From JAWKTT01 sp041398965 (lineage in GTDB: Bacteria; Planctomycetota; Planctomycetia; Planctomycetales; Planctomycetaceae), in the NCBI GenBank assembly GCA_041398965.1, contig JAWKTT010000021.1, forward strand, positions 32,551 through 96,550: DNA of 64,000 nucleotides, written 5' to 3'. Below, piece by piece: positions 37,401 to 49,400 of this stretch. Numbering within the stretch: the stretch's first letter is position 1; each line of letters begins with the position of its first letter. The translations under genes and the position numbers were made by a program. Under the pieces are notes generated by a model that was given only the letters and a program-made list of their open reading frames with translations, was not told where the DNA came from and ran no database searches.

Positions 37401-40400
37401 GGTGTTTCTGGATGCAGGTGTTGATCTGGACACGACCGGCGGCAACGTTGATGGGATGGTCCAGTTTCTCAATGCGACCCTTGTCACGATGAATGACTCA
37501 TCGACGATCACGGCAGGGACCGCGAACGTCGAAATGACCGCCACCGGTGACATTCTTCTGAGCCGAATTCTCAGTGCGGACAACGTCTGCCTGACGACGG
37601 CGGCGGGGGCGATCGTCGACAATCGCACGACCGACGAAGCGGCAAATATCACAGCAGCATCAATACTCTTACAGGCAGCGACTGGCATCGGAACTGGAGT
37701 TGCGGGAGACGACGGAGACATCGACACCGCGACAGTGGGGTTTGCGGCCCCTCCAGCCATGAAGCTGGCCGCGGTGACCGAATCGGGCGACATCAACATT
37801 CAGCACACCGGTCAACTGCTGGTGACGACTGTAAAAACATTGACTGGAGTCGTCATTACTGATGCCACCTTGGATGACTCCGGTGATGATCACATCTCGC
37901 TGGTTGCCAGCGAGCGTCTGACGGTCGCGGCGGTCGTCAGTAATCATGACGGGGGCAACATTGTCCTCCGCACGACTGATGTCATGGCCACCGGTGATGT
38001 CACCATCGGGGCGGCTGTCACAGTGACAGGTGGGACCGGCATGGTCGACATCGACGCGGGGGACTCGGTCGCAATTCACGCAGCTCTGACAACAGAAGGT
38101 GGCGATGTCGACATTGACGCGAACGCGGACATCACCAGCATTGCCGCCGGCACTATCACGACAACCGCGCTCAATGACACGGGGGTTGCCTCGGGAAGTG
38201 TCGCGTTGGATGCAGGTCTGACGGTCATCAACAGTGTCATTGATCTTGCCGGTGGCATCACCACTGCTGGTGCGGACTTCACTGGGGGAATCGCGAGCAA
38301 TGCTGGGGACATTGCTCTGACGGCGAATCACACCTCAGGGGGGACAATCACCATCGGAGGACCACTCAACGCGACTGGTGGCGATGGGTCAGGGGGCGGA
38401 CAGGGAGGAGACATCCTCTTGCAGGCGGATGGGGCGATCAGTCAATCGAACCCATCGGGAATCGTGACCAGTGGTGGGAGCGGGGCCGTCGGAGATGGGG
38501 GGAGTGCGGGAACGATCGGCCTGACTTCGGACAACGGGGGGATCACCGTTCAAGGGGGTGTCGTTGCCAACGGTGGCATGGGTGCGGTCAATGGGGGAGA
38601 TGGAGGTGCGGTCACTGTTCTTGCCTCGGGGGCAGTACTGTTCACTGCCGGGACGTCAGTTCAGTCGCAGGGGGGGAACGGCACGAGTGGCATCTCAGGT
38701 GATGGAGGAAACATCCAGATCACGAGTCAAACGTCGACCGTGGCGACGCAATCACTTAACACAAAGGGCGGGACAGGTGCCACGGGGGGTGATGGAGGAA
38801 GTGTTGAAGTTCAAGCTGCCGACTCTGTGACACTCGCAACCGTCAACGCGTCGGGCGGGCAAGGGACAACTGGGGCTGGCGGAAGCGGCGGGACAATTGA
38901 CGTCACAAGTGACAACAACGAAGTCAGGGTCACCTCTTTGGACTCGCGCGGCGGTCTGGGAGCGACTGTCGGTGGTTCGGGGAACGCGATCACGTTGAAT
39001 GCAGCTACGGACATTGTGGTGTCAGGCAACACGTTTGCGATGGGGGCGAATGGCGCAGCGGGTGACGGCGGGGCCGGGGGGCATGTTTCGTTTACGGCGG
39101 GCGCCGGTGTCTCCTTTACGAATCTCACCACGATCGGCGGGAATGGCACTGGGGGGAATGCGGGAGAGGGGGAGCAAGTTGACATCACGGCAATGGCTGG
39201 GGGGATTACTGGCAACAGCATTAGTGCGAATGGTGGAAACGGTCTGATCGGCGGGAATGCTGGAGACGTCACGCTGATGGCCGATGGTGACGTCCATGTC
39301 ACCGGGCCATCGGGAGTGTTCGCTCGTGGTGGTGCAGGGACGACTGGCGACGGGGGAAATGGAGGGCAACTCCTCATCGACAGTGCCAACGGTGGAATTA
39401 CGCTGGACAATGCAAATGTCAACGGATCGGTTGGGGTCAACGGTGGCGATGCAGGTTCCATCACTTTGACTGCCGCTGGAGAGATCCTCCTGACTACCAC
39501 TGGGACCTCGTTGTCGGCACTTGGTGGAATCGGTACGGGGGGAATCGGCGGAGGTGGTGGGGTGGTCTCTGCGACCAGTGACAACGGTGGCTTCACAGCC
39601 AATCAGATCGTCACTTCCGGAGGGAGTGGGGAGAGCGGCGGCAACGGGGGGATGATCACACTGACCGCCGCCAATGATGTCACCATTCTGTCAATTGTTA
39701 CGAGTCTCGGCGGACAGGGAAGCTTGACGACCGGGGGCGATGGAGCGGCCATTTCGATTACCTCCATTGGTGGTGCCGTTGCCGTACACTCAGCCCACTC
39801 CGAAGGGGGGAACGGCGTGACAATGGGTGGGAACGGCGGGGACATCTCGCTCATCGCTCATGGTGCAGTGACTGTGGCTTCCGGACTGGGGACCAACGGA
39901 GGATTGGCGACAGCGGCGGGGGCTCAAGGGGGGCATTCGGGCGACGTCCTCATCTGTAGTGAGACCGCTGAGATCGCCGTTCAGAGTATTTCGACGAACG
40001 GCGGGACGGCGTTCAATGGCTTTGGAGGTGATGCGGGTGACATCATTCTCGACAATCGAGGGAGCGGGGCCGACATCGTGTTGAACTTCCGTCTGATGGC
40101 GCTTGGCGGGATTGGCAACAGCGTAGCGAACGCGGGGGATGATGGTGCGGTCGTGCTGTTGTCTGGGGGGGCGATTGTCGATGGCGATGACAGTGTGGCG
40201 GATGTGTTGGCGGGGAGCTTGCAGATTGTGGCGGAGAGTGGAGTGGCCGGGACGAGTGGTTTGGATGCGGCGTTGGAAGTCGATGTCCGCACGCTCGGGG
40301 CAACGACGGAGACTGGCAACATCGTCATCGTCGACAACGATGCGGCAACGGGACTCGCGAGGTTGTCGGGACTGGTCATTGATGAACTGACGGCGACCGT

Positions 40401-43400
40401 CAAGGGGACTCCGGTCACTACGACAGGGGTTGCGGTAACGGACGATGCTGGCGGTCGGATCGATGTGTCGACGACCGGAGCGATGACGGTCAATCAACGG
40501 GTCGACACTGTCGGCGACGGGACCGACGCAACGATTCGTCTCTCGGGGGTCGGGATCGACCTTGCAGCGACAACTGCTAATGTGACCGCCGATGGTGGGG
40601 ACATCACGATCGACGCCAACACCGGCAATTTGAACATGGTGTCGGGTTCGTCAATCGAGTCGGATGGAGCCAATCACAACATCACAATTGCGACCGACAG
40701 TGCAAGTCTGGCAAGTGGGGCGTCGATCTCGGCGGTTGGCGGAACAGTAACGATCGCTGCAGAGACAGCGAATCGAAACATCAATCTTGGGGGAGGTGGC
40801 GGCGAAAACGATGTGGACGCAAACAGCTTCGGGGCAGGCTCGCTGAACCTGAACGATGCCGAACTCGATGTGATCTCGGCGAGCCAGGTGAACATCGGGA
40901 CGGCGTCGGCCAGTGCTCCATTTGGCGGCGCGACGACCGGCATCATCACCGTGACCGGGGGCATCTCGGCAACGTCGACGTTTGCGACGGATGAGTTCCA
41001 GTTGCTGACGGCAACCGACGTGCGAATCAACAGTACCGTCAACCTCAACGCCAACGGAGCGGGAGACTTTGACGTGATCGCGGGCCGGGATATCACACAG
41101 ACCGGCAACAACGCCGACGTTACAACGGGTGGTGATGGGTTTGTTCATTACACAGCGGACCGATTGATCGCGATGAACAGCGGGACCAGCATCACGACAG
41201 TCAATGGCGACATCACGTTGACGGCCAACGAGGGCGGCACGACGACCGGCACGTTTGTGGGAATCACGCTGACGGATGCTGACATCGCGACCGGCACGAT
41301 GGCTGAAGCGGGTGGGGCGATTTTTCTGAATGGAACCGGTGGAAATACCGGGAATGGCAACACGGGGGTACTCATTCAATCGGGGTCATCGGTTCAATCG
41401 CAAGGGGCCGGACTGACGGCGGGAACCGTGACGATTGAGGGGATCGGAGGCCCAGGTGTTGATGGCAATCAAGGGGTGGTGATTGATGGTTCGAGCGTGT
41501 CGTCGGTCGATGGAAACATTGAAATCGACGGAGACTCACAAGGGACCGGCGAGCAGAACCGTGGCATCAATGTGCTGAACGGGGCGACGATCGCTTCGAC
41601 CGGAACTGGAGACGATGCGGCAACGATCGTATTGGTCGGTAATGGATCTGGCTCGAACAACAACCAGGGGATTCGTGTTGCCGACGTCGGGACGGCAATT
41701 ACCTCCGTCGACGGAGACATCACACTCACAGGCACGACGGATGGCTCGGGGGACGACAACGAAGGGGTGCTCATTGCATCCGGTGGAAAAGTTGCTTCGG
41801 CGGGAACGACGACGAATGCCGCGCTCGTGCAGATTTTTGGTCATGGAAACGGCGTCGGGACGTTGGGTCATGGTAACGAAGGGGTGCAAATCAGCGGGGC
41901 GGGATCACTCGTCACATCGGTCGTCGGGGACATCTCGATTACGGGCGAAAGCACAGCCAGCGGGGTCGACAATGATGGGGTAACGATCGATGCTGGCGGG
42001 GTCGTCTCCTCCACCGGAAACACGGCGGATGCCGCCGTCATCATGATCGTCGGAACAGCACGTGGTACGAACTCGGGAAGAGGTGTCGAGATCGCGGGGG
42101 CCGGGTCGGCTGTCCAGTCGGAAATGGGGCAGATCAACATCGCAGGGATTGCCGAAGGAGTGGGGACAGAGGCGATTGGGGTCGACCTACATGACGGAGG
42201 AGTCGTGAAGGTCACTGGTGACGGAACCATACAAATCGTCGGAACGGGAGGGGACGGAACTGGCGAGAACTCGGGCGTGCTAATTCGCGACACCAATACT
42301 CTTGTCTCGACCGGCGGTGGGCTGATTACGATTCAAGGGTTTGGCGGAACTGGTGGTGCAGACAGCCTGGGAGTCGGCATCCTGAATGATGCCGAGATCA
42401 CTTCGGACACTGGCAACATCGTGATTGAAGGGACGGCGGGCCATGGAGCGGGTGGAAGCCTCGGAATTCTGATTGATGCGTCCCGAGTGACAACGACCGG
42501 CGATGCCGCTGGCATCTCACTGACAGGGACTGGAGGGGATGGTCCCGGAGACAATAACTCGGGAGTGGCCCTACTGAGTTCCACCATCTCGACAGCCGGG
42601 GCGATGGCCAATTTGACCATCAATGGGATTGGCGGGGGGAGTTCAGGAGACAACTCGGTCGGCGTTCGTGTCTCTGACAGCGACCTGATGACAGCCGATG
42701 GCGGCATCACCATCACCGGGACCGCCTTCGGCAACGGCAGTGGAATGGATGGCGTGCTCATCGAGAACAATAGTGTGATCTCGGCTGATGGTGACGGCGA
42801 CGTCACAATCACAGGAACGAGCACAACGATGCCTGGAGCGACTGGTCGCGGGGTAGCCATCACTTCGGGAAGTCTCATCGAGATCGCCAATGGAGGTACG
42901 GGGGAGATCTCGATCACCGGGATCGATGGAGCCGAGAGAAACGATGTTGCAGTGTTCATCGACAACGCGATTGTGCAGACCGACAACACGCAGATTACGA
43001 TCACCGGGATTAACCAAGATGTCGTGATGCAGGGGACGGCAGAGGTTCGTTCCAGTGGAGGGGACGCACTGATTCAGTCATCGGACGACGTGTTGCTGAC
43101 GGTTGTCAATCTGAACTTCGGGGGGGCGGGAGCGGGCGGAGGTGTGGCGACGATCACTGCTGACGTGGACACCAGCGGTTTGAATCTCAACTTTGGAGTG
43201 CTGGCAGATTGTGTCGGCGAGATCGTCGACAACTTGACGGGTGAAGGGGCGAACATCACTGCTGAGTCGGCGGTGTTGCGTGCCGGGTCGGGGATTGGGA
43301 ACTTCATCGCCAACGGATCGGTCATCGAAGAGAACCGTGACCTCGATGTCGAAGTCAACACATTGGCGGCAGTCTCCTGTACGGGGGACATCTTCGTCAC

Positions 43401-46400
43401 CGATTCATCGAGTGTCGTGATCGCAACGCTCGATGGGCTGACGAATGGGGTGCAGTTGGTCAACGATGACGCCAATGGTGGCACGGGAGACATTCTCATC
43501 CGAGCGACGAATGGAATTACCATCGACAACAACATCATCAATGCGGGAAGTGGAAGTACGACACTCGCGGCAGGTGTCGGCGGCGGGAGTGGTCAGCTCG
43601 ACATCAACGCAAACATCACGAACAGCACATCGGGAACCGGCGGTGGAGCTGTCCGACTCGTGGCAGTCGACGACATCAACCTCAACGACATGTCGACCAT
43701 CGACACGAATGGTGGAAATGTTGAGCTTCATGCGGGGCAAACCTTTCACTTCAACGACACGCTGACGGCTGGAAGTGTCGACTCCCACCTGACCATGGCG
43801 ACAGATACGCGACTACTCACGGACGGCGGAAATGCGATACTGACCGCAACGGGGAATGTGTTGCTGAGTCGGGTTGATGCGAGTGTCTTCGCAACTCCTG
43901 CCGGTACGGTCTACGTCGTTGCCGACAGTGATCGGAGTGGAGTTGGAGAGATCATCGACAACCATCTGGGGGACGGATCGGGACATGAAAATGTCATTGC
44001 AGCTTCTCTCTCACTTCGTGCGGCAACAGGGATCGGGGCAACCGGTCCTGACGCGACCACGGCGATCGACACACGAGTCAATACTGTCGCGGCCCTAACC
44101 GATTCCGGGTCCATCAAGATCGACAATCGATCGGCCCTCACGATTGGCACGGTTGCTGGGAGTGCTTTCTCGCTGTCGCTGACGTCGGGAAGCTTTGGGG
44201 AAGTCAACTCAGGGGAAGTCGAGATTCTTAGCGGGATTTCCATTACCGACCTCGCGGGCACTGGGACAGATGGGCAGGACTCGGCAGCCGATGCCATCGC
44301 GGTTCAAGCGAATGGGTCGATCACGGTTCAACAAAGCCTGACAAACAACGACGCGGGAAACATTACCCTGCACGCAATCGGAGGCGGGGTCACCTTCAAT
44401 GCGTCGGTTGTGTCGCGAGACGACATGGGGACTTTTGCCGGGACGGTAAGAGTCGCGGCCGATGGCTCGGTAACACAGTCGGGAGTCGGTGCAATTCGGT
44501 CTGACGTGCTCGGAGTGCAGACGACATCGGGGGTGATCGATCTACTGACAGCTTCAAACGACGTCAATCAACTCGCAATGCAGACCGCAGGGGAAGATGC
44601 CGGATTCAATGATGTCGATGGGTTCCACTTGAATCGTGTGACAACGGAATCGAATGGGATGTTCGATGTGCCCGGCCTGTTCAATCAGATTGACGGTGTG
44701 AACGTGGGCGCTGGAACGGTGCGGCTTGTCGCTGGAGGGAACGGTTCCAGTGCGGCGGAAAACAGCATCACACAAGATGGATCCCTCGGTGGGATCACGG
44801 CGGGGTCTCTTGGTGTGCGCGTCGTCGGGGGGGATGTCTTGCTCGACCCCAATGGGGCGGGAGGACCGGCGATTAACGCTGTCGACCAGTTTGCCGCGAG
44901 TGTCACCGAAGCAAATGGTCAGGGCGGATCGGTGCAGTTCTCAGATGTCGACGATCTCATCATCGGCACCGTCGGTGGGCAGATGGGATTCACGGCAACC
45001 ATCGGGATCGACGTCACCAACAACGTGCTGGTCTGTGCCGGAGGATCGATCGACGTGCGTTCACTGATCACGACACGTAACAGTGTGACATCAACCATGG
45101 GCGAAACGGACACGGTCCGTCTGCATGCGGGAGGAGACATTACGCAGTCAAACGTGGGAGTAATTCGGACGGCCACGCTTGGGGTCATTGCAGACGGCAA
45201 TGTCTTGCTGGGAACAGCCGCCAACGACGTCGATGTGCTCGCAGTCTCTGGCGACAATGTCGTCTTCCGGGACAGCAACGGACTGATGTTGGGAAGCGTT
45301 TCGGCGCTCGGTTGCTTTAACGGGGTGACAGGAGCGACAGCCGACAACCTTACGCTGTGCCTGGGGGATGACTTTGCGATCAATGCGGGCATCTCCGTGA
45401 CCGGCACAATTCGTCTTGATGTCGCCGGCGATGTCACGCAAACGGCAACCGTGACGGCCACGTCACTGGGAATCAACGCAACGTCGGGGGGCAAAGTTAC
45501 TCTGGCACTCGCGAATGATGTCGACGTCCTGGCAATCTCGACAGATGGCGGAACTGTCACCTTCAACGACGTGGACGATCTGACGATTGACTTCGTCGCG
45601 GCGGCCGATTGTTTCGCGATGACCACGGGCGGAGTCACTGGGGTAACGACTCCCGGAGCTGCCATCTTGCTGACGACCGGTGGAGACCTGACAATCGACG
45701 ATGCTCTGACGACCCCCGATCAAGTCGGGAGCATCAATGCCGATCGCAATGGGATGAATGCTGGGACGGCAACGGTCACAGTCGTCAGCGGCGGTGCGAT
45801 CATTGACGGTTCGGCTTCCCTGCCGGGCGATAACAGCGTCGACATCGTCGGAAACACGGTCTCCCTGACAGCAGAGAACGGCATCGGCTCCGACACTGGA
45901 CTCCTCAGTGACACCGGCGACATCGAGATTAACGCGGCAACGCTTTCCGTCCTCAACAAGGCGAGCGGCAATGTCCAACTGTCGGAAGAAAACAGCGTCG
46001 CGGTCAATACCATCGTCAATGCGGGGCGTTTGGTCGTCTTGCAGGCGGGGGGAAGCATCACCGACGCCACCCCGGTTGACGGAGTGGCGAACATTACAGC
46101 CGGCTCTCTGGCTCTGAAAGCTGGGACTGGCATTGGGACAACAGCGAGCGATTTCGACGTCGACGTCAACACGATGTCGGCCCGGAGCACGACTGGGCCC
46201 ATTGTCATTGAAAGTAACGGCCCACTCCAAGTGACAACAGTCGCTGGACAATCGGGAGTTTCAATCGATGGAGGTGTCGGAGAGATTGACCTGCAAGCGA
46301 CCAACGGCTCACTCACCATCGATGTCAATGCCCAAGTCACCAACAATGGAAGTGGTTTCGTTCAACTGACAGCAACAGGTGCAACCAGCGACATCATCAC

Positions 46401-49400
46401 CCATTCAGCAGTTTCGTCCACGACCGGAGACATCACGCTTTCGGCCGACCAGAACGTAACAACTCACAGCAGCATCACAACGATCAGCGGCAATGTGCTG
46501 ATCGATGCGGACAAGTCGATCACAACGAACGGCACTGTTACGACGACCGGTGGCGATGTCACGTACATGGCGGGGACGGCCATCGACATCAACGCGGCGA
46601 TCAACTCTTCCAACGGCGGCGATGTGCTGCTGACGGCAGGGCACGGCATCTCGATTGATGGCAGTATCACCACGGGAGGGGGCGATGTGACGGCGATGGC
46701 TGGTGACAACATCACGACGTCGGAAGCCGTCTCTTCTGGCAACGGAAACGTCATGTTCGATGTCGGCCAGAACATCGTCACCGATGGTTCGATCAGTGCG
46801 GGTGATGGGTTCGTGAAACTGACGGCAGTCGACGCCATCACGACGAATGGGACGGTGACGACGACCGGCGGCGACGTCACGTACATGGCGGGGACGGCCA
46901 TCGACATCAACGCGGCGATCAACTCTTCCAACGGCGGCGACGTGCTGCTGACGGCAGGGGATGGCATCTCGATTGATGGGACGATCACCACCGGCGGCGG
47001 CGATGTGGCCGCGACAGCGGGTGACGACATCACAACGACCCAAGCCGTCTCTTCTGGTAACGGAAACGTCATGTTCGACGCTGGTCAGAACATCGTCACC
47101 GATGGTTCGATCAGTGCGGGTGATGGGTTCGTGAAGTTGACAGCGGTCGACGCAATCACAACGAACGGCACTGTCACAACGACCGGCGGCGATGTCACGT
47201 ACATGGCGGGAACGGCCATCGACATCAACGCGGCAATCAACTCGTCCAACGGCGGTGACGTGCTGCTGACGGCAGGGGATGGCATCTCGATCGACGGCAG
47301 TATCACCACCGGCGGCGGCGATGTGACGGCGATGGCTGGTGACAACATCACGACGTCGGAAGCCGTCTCTTCTGGCAACGGAAACGTCATGTTCGATGCC
47401 GGCCAGAACATCGTCACTGATGGTTCGATCAGTGCGGGTGATGGGTTCGTCATGCTCACCGCGGTCGAGGACATCGAGACCAACGAGACAGTGACAACCA
47501 GTGCCGGTGAGATTCTGTTCGATGCTGGTGTTGACGTGACGGTCAATGCAGCCCTGCTGTCGATGGGAGGAGACGTGTCGCTGCTGGGGGGGCAGGATGT
47601 AACAACAAACTCAACGGTCACTTCGGGTGGCGGGGACGTGCTGTTCGATGCGGGGCGAGATGTGACGATTCATGATGCTGTGAACTCGTCAGGGAACGGT
47701 GCGGTCGAAGTGATGGCCGGTCACGACATTCTTCTGGATGGAGCGATCAATTCGGGTGGTGGTCCTGTAACGTTGCTCGCGGATCGTGACGTGCAATTGA
47801 CGTCTGCTGGCGACATCACTTCGCAGGGTGGGGCAGTTGTCGTGCGGGCCGACGCAGATGGTGTCGGGATGGATGGCGAAATCCTGATGGACGACGGTTC
47901 GCTGATTGATGCCGGGAGTGGCACGATCCAGTTGCGGGCGACGGACGACATAACCCTCGGTGGGCTTCGGACAACCAATGCCTCGCCACTCGGCGCAGCA
48001 GCAGTCACGGTCGTTTCAACCCAGGGGGGAATTGTCGATGGAGGAGACACTCATCTCGACATCGACGCAAACAGCCCCGGAGCGTTGACGGTGCTCCAGT
48101 CAGCAACCGGAATCGGAAGGTCACCTCTGGGCGGGATCGACCCCCTGGAAACGAACCTGGCCGTGCTGCGATCGCAGGTGACCGGATCAGGTGACACCGC
48201 GATCGTTGAGAGCGACAGCATCGAACTTCGCTCGGTGAAAACAGCCGACGGTTTTGTGATGGTGATGGCTCAAGAGACCATTCTCGCCACAAGTGTCGAC
48301 ACTTCAGCCACCGATAGCCAGGCCAACGGGATCACCCTGATCGCCGGGGACGACATTCTGGTCGGCAGCATGACGACCGGTGGTGTTCTGGGAGATGTGC
48401 AACTGACCGCGGGGGGGCAAGTGCTGGACACCGCTCGCGGAGATGGCAATCGACTTGTCGCCGACGACCTGATCATTCGGGCGTTCAACATGAGTCCGGA
48501 TGCGACTGGCGCGGCTGTCTCGCTGGAAACTCGTGTCAACGATCTTTCTGTCGTGGTCACTGGAGCCGGTCGTGGTGACATCGACATTCAAGAGTTCGAC
48601 AACATCAATCTCGCATCGTCAGACATGATGACGGACAACGAGATTCTGTTTACCAGTAATGGAGAAGTTCGGGTCAAGGCGGGGGGAAGTATCAACATCC
48701 TCGACTCGAACACCATGAACGAAGGCCCAACGCGGACGGCTGATCCCGAGATCGTGGCGGGAGGTGCGAATGGTCGAGTTCAACTGGAAGCTGGTAACAA
48801 CTTCCGGATGTACGATGGGGCACAGATTCATGCATCACAAACGACGGCCGAAGCGGTCTACATCGAGGCGAAGAACGACGTTCGACTGGGGAACCTTGTC
48901 GAAATTAACACCGGAAATGGAGTTGGTGTGCTGAGGCAGATTGCTCCTCGTCCGGAGCAGTTTGTCGGTGACACCGCCTTCTTCCTCTTCGATACCATTC
49001 TGACCCCGACGCTCTTCTCAGACGGCGGACTATTTACCGGCGTGCTCTCTTTTGACGTCGGGGTCGAAGGAGAACGAGGACTGCGGATCAACATCGACTG
49101 GAGTTCGATCCAGTCCGATCGTTTCCAACTCATCACCGGTGTTTCAGGAGATTCGGTGCTGATCGGTCCCAATTTTGAGGTCGCTCACAGTTACACAATC
49201 GGTGACCTGCTGTTCGGCCTCCTCAATGGCCGCATCAACTCATCTGATCCGATCCCCGTCTTGTTCTCGGTCAGTGCCCACGAGTCGATCGTCATTCGGG
49301 GGGATACGGTAACATCAGCCAATGGGCTGACGACGACAGATGTTATCGGAGATTTGCTCTCGACAACGGATTTTGTTCAGTCGGGTAATAACCTGACGGG

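Noticed and set aside
46519..47472. Possible CRISPR or satellite array
   Set aside because: Units are 318 bases, in frame and continuous with the giant protein, with no short repeat-spacer structure.
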